Positions 53,020 to 61,714 of a stretch of DNA of 64,000 nt are shown piece after piece. A model generated the notes under the pieces. That model was not told the origin of the DNA and made no database searches. It worked only from the letters and a program-made list of their open reading frames with translations. This DNA comes from JAQWCH01 sp050952725 (GTDB lineage Bacteria > Bacillota_I > Bacilli_A > RFN20 > CAG-826). The position numbers and the translations under genes were made by a program. Each line of letters starts with the position of its first letter. The first letter of the stretch is position 1. The DNA lies in assembly GCA_050952725.1 (NCBI GenBank), contig JBMNLN010000001.1, positions 806,001 through 870,000 of the forward strand, given 5' to 3'.

Positions 53020-54486
53020 ATGGTAACGCATATTGAGTTCTTCGTGAACACGCGCTATAACAAGCAATACAAAGTTAATTCGCACGTGCATAAATGCTAC
53101 GAATTAGTTTTTTATTTAGAGGGTGAGGGGACGACGACTATCTCTTCGAAAACTTATAAGTTTAAAGCGGGCGATTTTGCCGTTATTCGCCCGGGTTCAG
53201 TCCATGATGAATCATCGAATTATGGAACGGAAGTCATCTTCGTCGGTTTTACTTTGACCGATGCGGAAATTTCCGAAGGAATGTATTCAAACGACACCAC
53301 CAACATTTCTGAACTTTTGTTCCTGATTAACGAAGAAAAAGAAAAACAAGAAAAATATCATAAGCGGATGATGGATTTGCTGATGGAGAAAATCGTGATT
53401 TTATTGCTCCGATATCCTGTCAACGAAAAAAAGGAAAAAACGACAATTGACTCCATTGTATCTTTCTTAAAGATCAATGCTAATAAGAGGCTTTCTGTGA
53501 AGGATTTAGCAGCGGAAATCGGTTATTCTTATGATTATTTCCGGCAGATGTTCATCGAAAAATATCAGATGTCCGCGAAGGATTTTATTATTAAAACTCG
53601 ATTGGAAAATGCTCAGCAATATTTGATAAATACGGCACTTAGTATCGATCAAATTGCCGATATGACTGGTTTTTCTTCCTCTTCCCATCTTTGTTCCGTC
53701 TTTAAGAGAGCATATGGTGTTTCCCCCAAGAAATATCGCGATATTGAAACCAAGAAAAACATTAGTTTAAATGTTTTAAGTGATAGTGAAGCAACATTTG
53801 TCGAACCATATCCAGGCAATCTGCTCAAAGCAGTTACTTTTTCCTTTGATGACAATACCCAATTTGATAGGAAATTAGTAAAACTCTTCGACAAATATAA
53901 TATGGTTTGCACATTCAATGTGAACTCAGGAATTGCTCATCATGATTCGAAATGGGTTTATGAAGGAGTGCATATCCATCGAATTACGAAGGAAGAAATG
54001 CAAGAACTCTATGTGGGGCACGAAGTCGCCGCTCATTCTCTTACTCATCCTCACCTTTTTGAAGTTGACGATGAACGCTTGCAAATCGAAATTGGGCAAG
54101 ATGTATTAAATTTGCAAGAATGGTTCCCTAATCAAAAAATATTGGGAATGGCCTACCCCTATGGTCAAGTCGATGCGCGCATCATCGCTGTTTTGAAGAA
54201 AAATCGAATTAAATGGGGACGAACTGCGGGGAGTTCGCATAATTATGATTTGCCGAATGACAATTTTCGCTTTACGCCAACCTGCCATTTCCGCGATGAA
54301 AATATCAATCAAATCGTCGATAACTTTATCAATATGAAACCGACAAAAAAACAAGTTCTCTGTATTTGGGGGCACTCCAATGAATTAGAGGTCTATCAAT
54401 GCTGGCAACAATTTGAAAAAATATTGAAGAAGTTGGCAAATCGGCATGATATTTATTACTGCACAAATAGTGAAGCAATTTTATAA
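53020..54486 (+). CDS. AraC-family regulator fused to a NodB-like polysaccharide deacetylase domain
   Basis: 488 residues without signal peptide. Residues 1-90 are an AraC-type cupin sensor (HVHKCYELVFYLEGEG). Residues 145-243 are the double helix-turn-helix: SVKDLAAEIGYSYDYFRQMF, SIDQIADMTGFSSSSHLCSVF, then GVSPKKYR. From 268 to the end is a NodB homology domain: VTFSFDD (Asp277/278), the metal motif HSLTH (His339, His343), AYPYG (378-382) and WGH (His452). The metal residues are intact. The fusion is the main oddity. Sits divergent from the ten-gene operon and ahead of GH5 and a DMT transporter. Probably activates these genes on sensing a sugar ligand (inference). Confidence 0.85.
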   Translation: MVTHIEFFVNTRYNKQYKVNSHVHKCYELVFYLEGEGTTTISSKTYKFKAGDFAVIRPGSVHDESSNYGTEVIFVGFTLTDAEISEGMYSNDTTNISELLFLINEEKEKQEKYHKRMMDLLMEKIVILLLRYPVNEKKEKTTIDSIVSFLKINANKRLSVKDLAAEIGYSYDYFRQMFIEKYQMSAKDFIIKTRLENAQQYLINTALSIDQIADMTGFSSSSHLCSVFKRAYGVSPKKYRDIETKKNISLNVLSDSEATFVEPYPGNLLKAVTFSFDDNTQFDRKLVKLFDKYNMVCTFNVNSGIAHHDSKWVYEGVHIHRITKEEMQELYVGHEVAAHSLTHPHLFEVDDERLQIEIGQDVLNLQEWFPNQKILGMAYPYGQVDARIIAVLKKNRIKWGRTAGSSHNYDLPNDNFRFTPTCHFRDENINQIVDNFINMKPTKKQVLCIWGHSNELEVYQCWQQFEKILKKLANRHDIYYCTNSEAIL

Positions 54487-54506
54487 AAAAACAGGGGGAG
54501 AAGATT

Positions 54507-55604
54507 ATGAAGATGAAAGTTTGGAAAGGATTTGAAAACGGGATTGGCATCGGTGGATGGTTGACAAACTTTAAAAGATTCACCGTTATTCCTTTAGAGA
54601 AGATGCTCGATTTGACGAAGGGGGATTTTCATCATTTTGATACCTACATCACTGAAAGGGATGTGAAGTATATCGCCTCATTGGGTTGTGATCATATCCG
54701 CTTAGGTTTTGATCAATATGTTCTTGAAGAAGCACCAGGTATTTTTCGCGAACGCATTCTCGAACTAATTGAAAATTTTGTCAAATGGTGTCAAAAATAT
54801 CGCCTAAACGTCGTGTTAAATTTGCATAAAGCCACTGGAACCTATGCTCCTGATGATAGCGAAAAAACTAATTTGATGCACGACAAGGATGAACAGGCAA
54901 AATTTATCACCTTTTGGGTGAATATGGAAAAAAGATTTACCGATTATCCTGATGTGGTTTTTGAATTGTTAAATGAAGTGCGCAATGTCGAACCCAAATT
55001 ATGGAATGATTTGGTGACAGATACGCTTGATGCTCTGCGTAAAGTCAATGCAAAACGTCAGATTGTGGTCGGTTCAACTTGTTGGAATTCGCCCTTTTTA
55101 CTCCCCCAACTTAAAGTTTTTGATGATGAAAATGTAATTTACACCTTCCATATGTATGAACCATTTATTTTCACTGCTCAAAGAGCGGTTTTGGTTGAGC
55201 CGCACTGTTATTACAATGGTATTTTTACCTATCCAAGCGAGGTGGAACCATATAGAGATTTTATTCGCACGGTCGAGCATCGCGAAGGTTTAAAGGAATA
55301 TGAGCGCATTGATAAAAAATTCATTTATGACAAGTTAAAACCCGCGCTTGATTGGAAAGCGAAAAACCCCGACAAAATTTTATGGTGTGGGGAGTTTGGT
55401 TGTATTCGTCATATCGATCTTAAAAGCCGAGAGAACTGGTTTAACGATGTGATTTCCATTTTAAAAGAACACCATATTCCTTGGGCGATTTGGAATTACT
55501 ATTCCACTCCATACGATGGCAACAATTATTCTTTAGTTGATGATCAAAAACGCCGTGTGTTTTCTAAGCGGCTTAAGCGAATTATTCAAGGAAAGGTCAC
55601 ATGA
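54507..55604 (+). CDS. GH5-like cellulase-family enzyme
   Basis: 365 residues. (beta/alpha)8 motifs: LGCDHIRLGFD near residue 60, acid/base Glu157 in LLNEVRN and nucleophile Glu296 in WCGEFGC. No signal peptide, so cytoplasmic, acting on imported oligosaccharides. An AGGGGGAG ribosome site precedes the ATG. It ends in a four-base ATGA overlap with the transporter gene. Clan GH-A enzymes cut beta-1,4-linked glucans, mannans or xylans; linkage is undetermined. Confidence 0.88.
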   Translation: MKMKVWKGFENGIGIGGWLTNFKRFTVIPLEKMLDLTKGDFHHFDTYITERDVKYIASLGCDHIRLGFDQYVLEEAPGIFRERILELIENFVKWCQKYRLNVVLNLHKATGTYAPDDSEKTNLMHDKDEQAKFITFWVNMEKRFTDYPDVVFELLNEVRNVEPKLWNDLVTDTLDALRKVNAKRQIVVGSTCWNSPFLLPQLKVFDDENVIYTFHMYEPFIFTAQRAVLVEPHCYYNGIFTYPSEVEPYRDFIRTVEHREGLKEYERIDKKFIYDKLKPALDWKAKNPDKILWCGEFGCIRHIDLKSRENWFNDVISILKEHHIPWAIWNYYSTPYDGNNYSLVDDQKRRVFSKRLKRIIQGKVT

Positions 55605-56476
55605 TTGAAGTCTTACTCCTTGCAGCTTCGATTTCTCTTTCTGCTGGAAGAAGCATTTTTTCAAAAAAGATTTCTGCGTTCATCTCGAGTGGTAAACTTT
55701 TTTTTCTTTTTCAAGGATTTTTATTTTTACTAGGACTGGTAGCGATATTATTTTTTGATTTTAATCTTTTTAATCATGTTTCCCCACCGACCATAACCTA
55801 TGGTTTGATTTATGGACTGCTCCTTATTGGCTCGCAGTGGCTCTTTACTCTAGCCTTAAATTTTGGCACAGCATCGACTTGTACGATGGTTTATTCGTTT
55901 GGTTTTATTATCCCGACCATTTGCGGATTTATATTTTGGAATGAAGCCCCAACCGTGTGGAAAATTATCGGAATTGTTTTGGTGTTTCCCCTAATTATTT
56001 TCGTGTCTCTCACCAAAGAAAAAACCAAGACTAAAAGCAATTTGTATTTAATTCCGTTAATTTTATCTGCGCTTTGCTCCGGCGGGCTAGGGATCATGCA
56101 AAAAGTCCAGCAACAAAGTGTGATGGCCCAAGAAAAAACCGCCTTTTTATTTATCGGTTTTCTATTTGCGACTTTGTTTTCATTTGTCGTTTATCTTATT
56201 ATGCGCCTTAATAAACGGCATCAAGAACAAGCCAATTGGAATAATACCGGAATTATCTTTTCGGTCGGAGCTGGACTTTGTTTTGGCTTGGCCAATATGA
56301 TCAATACGATGCTTGCCGCTTTAGTGCCAGCCACAATATTATTTCCCGTTTTCAATATTGGAGTAATTTTGTTAACTACGATTTTAGGGCTTTTAATTTT
56401 TAAAGAAAAACCGCATCTTTTCGAATATCTCGCTTTTGCGGTTGGAGTCACGGCAATAGTTCTATTAATTATCTAA
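55601..56476 (+). CDS. DMT/EamA-family transporter
   Basis: 291 residues, ten membrane helices as two homologous halves, the EamA pattern. The first-half helix LYGLLLIGSQWLFTLALNFGTAS and the C-terminal helices are typical. Overlaps GH5 by four bases and its 3' end overlaps the opposing 107-residue gene by 12 bases. Probably exports or imports a small metabolite or sugar derivative. Substrate unknown. Confidence 0.8.
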   Translation: MIEVLLLAASISLSAGRSIFSKKISAFISSGKLFFLFQGFLFLLGLVAILFFDFNLFNHVSPPTITYGLIYGLLLIGSQWLFTLALNFGTASTCTMVYSFGFIIPTICGFIFWNEAPTVWKIIGIVLVFPLIIFVSLTKEKTKTKSNLYLIPLILSALCSGGLGIMQKVQQQSVMAQEKTAFLFIGFLFATLFSFVVYLIMRLNKRHQEQANWNNTGIIFSVGAGLCFGLANMINTMLAALVPATILFPVFNIGVILLTTILGLLIFKEKPHLFEYLAFAVGVTAIVLLII

Positions 56477-56788
56477 TAGTTTTAAGATTGCTTGGCGCAT
56501 CTTGATCAGTGCTTGCCGCGACTTACCAATATTTTGTGAAAAAACATAAATATTGACATCGGAATATAAGCCATCAGAGGTAATCGCAAACGTATATTCT
56601 AACCAATCTTTGATGGCAAACACTTCGGTATAAGTATCCTTGGCATAAATCTTAATAAAATCATTTGCCTCTAAATAATCTTTGATTTTCTTCAAGATTA
56701 TTTTAGGTGAATCTTTAATTCTAATCGTCGCAATATTCTCTTTGGCGTTAGGTTGCGTGAAAGAATATTTTTCAAAAAAATTGCACAT
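56465..56788 (-). CDS. 107-residue protein of unknown function after the MsmX-type ATPase
   Basis: Starts at the ATG at 56788, one base after the ATPase stop, so it is translationally coupled. Longer upstream starts would lie inside the ATPase gene. Sequence includes NIATIRIKDSPKIILKKIKDYLEAND and ends with a basic helix. It looks like a small alpha/beta cytoplasmic protein. No domain recognised. Its 3' end overlaps the EamA gene by 12 bases. Confidence 0.5.
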   Translation of the reverse strand: MCNFFEKYSFTQPNAKENIATIRIKDSPKIILKKIKDYLEANDFIKIYAKDTYTEVFAIKDWLEYTFAITSDGLYSDVNIYVFSQNIGKSRQALIKMRQAILKLLDN

Positions 56789-56789
56789 T

Positions 56790-57896
56790 TTATTCAATCC
56801 GTTCGGTAGTTTCGGGGTCAAAGAAGTGGAGTTTACTCTGATCAAAACCGTATTCGAGAATATCGCCAACATTGATTTCTTTATTGGCTTTCGTTTTGAT
56901 AATTACTCTTTGTCCACAGAGATAGCCATAGACAATCAATTCATGTCCTAATAACTCACAAACATCACATTCAATGCCAATGCTGGGGAGGCATTTTTCT
57001 TTATTGATGTCCTTGACATAGATGATATCTTCGGGACGAATACCTAAGACGATATCTCTATTTTGATATTTGATGACCGCTTTGAGGAACTGTTTAGGGA
57101 CTTTGAAACTATTTTTTCTTTCTTCTCCATCGAATAAAACAAATTCCCCATCGATGATTTTGCCGCGCAAGAAGTTCATGGCGGGCGCCCCGATGAAGTC
57201 GGCGACAAAGAGGTTTTGCGGCCGATCATAGATTTCTTTGGGCGCTCCAATTTGTTGGACATATCCGTCTTTCATAATTACAATGCGGTCCGCCATAGTC
57301 ATCGCTTCGGTTTGGTCGTGGGTCACATAAACGGTGGTCGCCCCAACTTTTTGATGGAGTTTGGCGATTTCACTGCGCATTGTCACCCGTAATTTCGCAT
57401 CGAGATTGGAAAGGGGTTCGTCCATTAAGAAGACTTTGGGAGTGCGAACAATCGCTCTGCCTAAAGCGACCCGTTGTCTTTGTCCACCAGATAGGGCTTT
57501 GGGACGGCGGTTTAAATAGGGAGTTAATCCCAAAATTTCTGCTGCTTCTAGCACACGGGCATCAATTTCTTCTTTTGGATAACCTTTAATCTTTAAGGCA
57601 AAAGCCATATTTTTATAAACTGTTAAATGTGGATAGAGAGCATAACTTTGAAAGACCATGGCGATATCGCGGTCTTTAGGAGCGACATCGTTGACGACAA
57701 TACCATCAATTGAAATCGTTCCGCTTGTAATCTCTTCTAAACCCGCGAGCATGCGCAAAGTCGTGGATTTACCACAGCCCGAAGGACCGACTAAGACCAC
57801 AAATTCTTTGTCCTTGACTTCGAGATTAAAATCAAAAACCGCTTGCACTTTATTGTCATATATTTTATTGACTTTACTAAATTTTACTACCGCCAT
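56790..57896 (-). CDS. msmX: Sugar ABC transporter ATPase, MsmX/UgpC type
   Basis: 368 residues. Walker A GPSGCGKST near residue 38, Q loop in MVFQSYALYPH, signature LSGGQRQRVALGRA near 135, Walker B VFLMDEPLSNLDA, and the H loop in YVTHDQTEAM. The C-terminal 120 residues form the OB-type MalK regulatory domain. It lacks its own binding protein or permease gene, as expected of a shared ATPase serving several importers (known for MsmX in Bacillus). The symbol is given as the best family match. Confidence 0.92.
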   Translation of the reverse strand: MAVVKFSKVNKIYDNKVQAVFDFNLEVKDKEFVVLVGPSGCGKSTTLRMLAGLEEITSGTISIDGIVVNDVAPKDRDIAMVFQSYALYPHLTVYKNMAFALKIKGYPKEEIDARVLEAAEILGLTPYLNRRPKALSGGQRQRVALGRAIVRTPKVFLMDEPLSNLDAKLRVTMRSEIAKLHQKVGATTVYVTHDQTEAMTMADRIVIMKDGYVQQIGAPKEIYDRPQNLFVADFIGAPAMNFLRGKIIDGEFVLFDGEERKNSFKVPKQFLKAVIKYQNRDIVLGIRPEDIIYVKDINKEKCLPSIGIECDVCELLGHELIVYGYLCGQRVIIKTKANKEINVGDILEYGFDQSKLHFFDPETTERIE

Positions 57897-57898
57897 AT

Positions 57899-58936
57899 CT
57901 ACCCTCTAATTATACTATTTTCGATTAAAACATCGGCAAAACCTGCGCCTAATTTCAACATTGACCCGACATTGAAGTGGTAAATATCACCGCCTGGGGA
58001 GTGAATATCTAAGTTAAGACCAGTTTCGGTTGTATCGACAATATGGTTGTTTTCCCGCAATTGGGAAATCTCGATTTTCGCTTGATTGACCAGATGTCCA
58101 TGGGCCCAAGTTTTATCGACTTTGTCATAGATAAGACCATCAATAAAATGAATGTTTTCCTTATTCTTATCACTCGCATGAGGGCCAAAGGAAGTGAAAA
58201 GATCATCGATGAAATTCAAGAGATAACCTTTATAGGCATCGGCCGCGGTTTTGGAACCGCCATCTTGTTCACCTTGCATCCACATAAAACCTTTAATTAC
58301 GGGATTTTTTTCTTCTTGTTTGATTAATTCTAAGCAATTTTCAACATATTGGATGATTCCTAAATAGAGGTCTCCACAAGAACCTGAACTTTCAGATTTC
58401 CAATTATGAGTAGTGCTGGAAGTAAACCCGGTCGCTCCCGAGGCATATTTGATTAAATAGACGGGTTTTTCTGTCCCATAATGATTGACAAGGGCTTCCG
58501 CTAAACCGACTTCGGGACCGAAATGCCTCGCCGTTGTTCCTTGACCTAATTTGACAGGAACAAACTTGCCTTTCATTGGTTCTTCAGGATTGGAATAGTT
58601 AAAGACAGTCTCATTATATTTGTTGTGATAACTAATTTTGATGCTGGAAAAACCATCGACATATGTCTGATAATTAAGGTCATTACTGACGCAATAATCC
58701 CAAAAATATTGATCATCACCATATCGTGATTGAATTTGAGTTGATCCTTCCATATTTGATTGACCGGCCATCACAAAAACATCGACATCTTCATATTCAG
58801 GAAGTTCACTATCGGCAATCTCAGACCAGTTAGTCGAAGGAGTCCCCGAACCAGTTTCTAAAGGTTTGGACCCTGAACACGATGTTAAAATTCCAAGAAA
58901 CATCAAAGCGAGGATTATTCTTTTTTTCGCATCCAT
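57899..58936 (-). CDS. SASA/SGNH-type carbohydrate esterase lipoprotein
   Basis: 345 residues. Lipoprotein signal LTSC (Cys20). SGNH blocks: GQSNMEG with nucleophile Ser60, FGPEVGLAEAL, an oxyanion Gly region YASGATG, WMQGEQDG near residue 215, and a catalytic His in IYHFN near 325. This is the SASA/acetylxylan-esterase-like group that removes acetyl groups from sugars. Being lipid-anchored, it acts at the surface, fitting the acetylated-glycan hypothesis. No ribosome site precedes the ATG. It is followed by msmX, two bases away. Confidence 0.87.
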   Translation of the reverse strand: MDAKKRIILALMFLGILTSCSGSKPLETGSGTPSTNWSEIADSELPEYEDVDVFVMAGQSNMEGSTQIQSRYGDDQYFWDYCVSNDLNYQTYVDGFSSIKISYHNKYNETVFNYSNPEEPMKGKFVPVKLGQGTTARHFGPEVGLAEALVNHYGTEKPVYLIKYASGATGFTSSTTHNWKSESSGSCGDLYLGIIQYVENCLELIKQEEKNPVIKGFMWMQGEQDGGSKTAADAYKGYLLNFIDDLFTSFGPHASDKNKENIHFIDGLIYDKVDKTWAHGHLVNQAKIEISQLRENNHIVDTTETGLNLDIHSPGGDIYHFNVGSMLKLGAGFADVLIENSIIRG

Positions 58937-58942
58937 ACATTA

Positions 58943-58948
58943 ATTATA
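58943..58948 (-). promoter_or_regulatory. -10 box predicting a leaderless esterase transcript
   Basis: A perfect TATAAT on the minus strand, with the ATG starting seven bases downstream at 58936. No convincing -35 and no ribosome site. Confidence 0.5.
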
Positions 58949-58988
58949 TTAACGCATAGAAATAAAAAAGGTAAATTTTTCCTTAAAG

Positions 58989-59007
58989 TTCGGTTTTTAT
59001 TATTTTT
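58989..59007. promoter_or_regulatory. Shared 19-bp element, copy 2
   Basis: TTCGGTTTTTATTATTTTT, one mismatch to the copy at 52975-52993. It lies 53-71 bases upstream of the esterase gene. Nothing else clear is seen in the 292-base gap 58937-59228 except the inverted GTCTTAAATTA match at 59041-59051. Confidence 0.45.
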
Positions 59008-59228
59008 TCGACTGTTTATGCATGATTTTGATATATATTTTAATTTAAGACCTCTTTCTTTCCGACCACGTTAAAGTACACATTCTCATCATTTTTTCTT
59101 AATGAAACCTCCAAAAGTTATTATTTCACCATTTAAGAATCGTATTTTACTAATTAAACAATGTTAAGAAGTAGTCAATTTTCCCCAAACGATAAGGATT
59201 TATGTAATAATTATAAAAGGAATTTTTT

Positions 59229-59642
59229 ATGACGAAAATAAATGAAAAAGTCATCCTCACCACGATGACCATGGTCTATAACGATCAAGGCGAAATGCTG
59301 GTGATTTTGCGAACCAAAAATGATTGGCCGGGATTAACTTTCCCTGGTGGTCATGTGGAGTTAGGTGAAGATTTAGCAACTTCAGCTAAGCGGGAAGTCT
59401 TTGAAGAAACGGGCTTAAAACTCAATTCGATCGAATGTGTCGGTGCCTACTCTTGGACGATCTTTGGACCTAATCAACGCGATTTAGTCATCCTTTATCG
59501 TTCCAATGATTTTGCAGGCGAAATCCATAGTTCAAACGAGGGCAAAGTTTTCTTCATTCCCCTTTTAAAATATACCGATTATCCTTTAAGTCATGATTTT
59601 GAACCAATTTTTAAGATTATGACCAAGGGGCTAATCAATTAA
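59229..59642 (+). CDS. Nudix hydrolase
   Basis: 137 residues. Nudix box GGHVELGEDLATSAKREVFEETGL near residue 40, with all four catalytic glutamates. The family hydrolyses nucleoside-diphosphate-linked compounds, such as oxidised nucleotides. An AAAAGGA ribosome site precedes the ATG. The natA-like gene follows 14 bases after. Substrate unknown. Confidence 0.9.
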   Translation: MTKINEKVILTTMTMVYNDQGEMLVILRTKNDWPGLTFPGGHVELGEDLATSAKREVFEETGLKLNSIECVGAYSWTIFGPNQRDLVILYRSNDFAGEIHSSNEGKVFFIPLLKYTDYPLSHDFEPIFKIMTKGLIN

Positions 59643-59656
59643 GGAAAGGAGTTATT

Positions 59657-60451
59657 ATGAGCGAAGTTGTTATTTCTGCGAATAATTTATATAAGGAGTT
59701 CAAACTCTCGAAAAAACAGCAAAAACTTACGGGAACGCACAAAAAAGTCGTTAAGGCTGTTGATGATTTATCTCTGCAAGTTCATCAAGGGCAAATCTAT
59801 GGGCTTCTAGGTCCTAATGGCGCGGGTAAAACCACGACTTTACGGATTTTGGCCACTTTGATTAAACCTGATCGTGGCGATGCGACAGTCGGAGGTTTTT
59901 CTGTGAAAAATGAACCGGGCAAAGTCAGAAAAGTTATCGGGTTTTTAACCAGTGATTTAAAGTTAGAGGACTTTTTTACCCCTAATTATCTTTTTGATTA
60001 TTTCAGCGCGCTTCATGGGGTTGAACCAGAAGTTGCCACAAAGCGAAAAGAACAACTGTTCGATAAGTTTGGCATCACCGAATTTGCTGAGGTTAAAGTT
60101 GCTAATCTATCAAGTGGGATGAGACAAAAAGTCTCTTTGGTCATCGCGATTGTCCACGATCCCAAAATCATCATCTTTGATGAACCGACTAATGGTCTCG
60201 ACGTTTTAACCGCCAAAGTGGTCACTGACTTTTTAGTGGAATTAAAAGAACAAGGAAAATCGATTATCATCTCCACGCATATTTTCTCGCTTGTGGAAAA
60301 AATTTGTTCTGATGTCGGAATTATTATCGAAGGGAAGATGGTCGCCGAGGGCCCCCTTGCTGAAGTGCAAAAAGGCCTTTCTTTAGAGGATCGGTTCTTC
60401 CAATTATATCTAGAACATCACCAAGAAACGGAGGACGCCGCCAATGAGTAA
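59657..60451 (+). CDS. ABC exporter ATPase, NatA-like
   Basis: 264 residues. Walker A GPNGAGKTT near residue 58, signature LSSGMRQKV near 155, Walker B IIIFDEPTNGLD and the H loop STHIF. Has an AAAGGAG ribosome site, and ends in an eight-base overlap with its permease, showing coupling. NatAB-type systems extrude sodium or other compounds. Confidence 0.92.
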   Translation: MSEVVISANNLYKEFKLSKKQQKLTGTHKKVVKAVDDLSLQVHQGQIYGLLGPNGAGKTTTLRILATLIKPDRGDATVGGFSVKNEPGKVRKVIGFLTSDLKLEDFFTPNYLFDYFSALHGVEPEVATKRKEQLFDKFGITEFAEVKVANLSSGMRQKVSLVIAIVHDPKIIIFDEPTNGLDVLTAKVVTDFLVELKEQGKSIIISTHIFSLVEKICSDVGIIIEGKMVAEGPLAEVQKGLSLEDRFFQLYLEHHQETEDAANE

Positions 60452-61649
60452 AATTTGGATTGTCTTCAAAAAAGAATTGACTCGCTTTTTCAAAGATACG
60501 CGGCTTTTTTTCTCAACTGTCATCCTGCCGGGGCTTTTGCTCTTTATCATCTATAACGTCATCGGCGAAGGCATGGAAGCGATGTTTAAACCCAAAGATG
60601 ATTATGTGGCGGAGGTCTATGCGGTCAATTATCCTGATGGGGTAAAGACTTTGTTAGAAAGTGAAGAAGCTGGTCTTAAAACGGAAGTCGAAGAAGTGGA
60701 AGTGAGTGAAATCACCCATTATCAAGAGTTGATTAAAGAAAAAGAAGTTGATCTTTTGATGGTGTTTGAAGAAGGATTTGATGAGAAATATAACGCCGTG
60801 GTTGCCGAAATTGAGGGAGCAGAAGCCCCTTATGTCAAACTCTATTACAACTCCACTAAACCCGAAAGTGAGATTATCTATCATCAAGTGAGCGCGATGA
60901 TTACGAGCTTAGAGGCGATTCATTATCCTGATATCATCAAACTCAACGATGATTTAGAAGAAGTTTATGACCAAGCGACCGAGCGCGATATTGCAGGGAT
61001 GATCTTCGCGACCATGTATCCGTTTATGATTCTGACTTTTATTACTACGGGAGTCATCGGCTTAGCCACGGAAAATATCGCGGGGGAAAAAGAACGCGGC
61101 ACTTTGGCCACGGTTTTAGTTACTCCGATCAAACGCGGGGAATATGCGGTTGGAAAAGTCCTAGCGATTGCTTTTGAGTCACTTTTAAGTGGCTTATCGA
61201 GTTTTATCGCGGTGATGCTCTCGCTTCCACAGATGACGGGGATGAGCGGGGGCATGGCTAATGCCTTCCAAAACTTTGCGCCCTTAGATTTCATTTGGAT
61301 TTTACTTATCATTATTGCATTAGTGCTCTTTGTCGGCACTTTAATTTCAATCGTTTCCGCCTTTGCGAGGACCGTCAAAGAAGCGAGCAGTTACAGCGCT
61401 CCCTTGATGATGGTCTTGATGGTCTTAGGGATTACCTCGATGTTAACGCAAGGCAATGCGGCGACTAATGCTTTGATTTATCTGATTCCGATTATCGGAC
61501 CTTTACAAGCTTTAGTCGGTATTTTCTCGTTTAATTCACAGCCTTTATTGATTTTAATCGCCTTCTTGAGCAGTTTGGTTTATGCTTTTGGCCTTGGTTT
61601 TATCCTAGTGAAGATGTTCAATAACGAAAAGGTGATTTTCAATAAATAA
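60444..61649 (+). CDS. ABC exporter permease, NatB-like
   Basis: 401 residues. A first helix (about 20-40) is followed by a large extracytoplasmic domain (45-180) and then five or six helices. The conserved EKERGTLATVLVTPIKRGEYAVGK segment is the NatB/ABC2 type signature. Forms an exporter with the ATPase upstream. Likely Na+ or drug efflux, unproven. Confidence 0.9.
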   Translation: MSKIWIVFKKELTRFFKDTRLFFSTVILPGLLLFIIYNVIGEGMEAMFKPKDDYVAEVYAVNYPDGVKTLLESEEAGLKTEVEEVEVSEITHYQELIKEKEVDLLMVFEEGFDEKYNAVVAEIEGAEAPYVKLYYNSTKPESEIIYHQVSAMITSLEAIHYPDIIKLNDDLEEVYDQATERDIAGMIFATMYPFMILTFITTGVIGLATENIAGEKERGTLATVLVTPIKRGEYAVGKVLAIAFESLLSGLSSFIAVMLSLPQMTGMSGGMANAFQNFAPLDFIWILLIIIALVLFVGTLISIVSAFARTVKEASSYSAPLMMVLMVLGITSMLTQGNAATNALIYLIPIIGPLQALVGIFSFNSQPLLILIAFLSSLVYAFGLGFILVKMFNNEKVIFNK

Positions 61650-61670
61650 GGATGGATTAAGATAACAAAA

Positions 61671-61697
61671 AAACTCAGCAGTGAAGCTGAGTTTTTT
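61671..61697. terminator. Bidirectional terminator between the NatB and enolase genes
   Basis: 9-bp stem AAACTCAGC (61671-61679) with GCTGAGTTT (61686-61694), 6-base loop, T run. Confidence 0.9.
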
Positions 61698-61714
61698 CTT
61701 ATGGTCCATCGAAC

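Noticed and set aside
56789..56872. N-terminal 28 residues of the small gene after msmX
   Set aside because: They overlap the ATPase coding region. ATG 56788 starts one base after its stop, the usual coupled arrangement.
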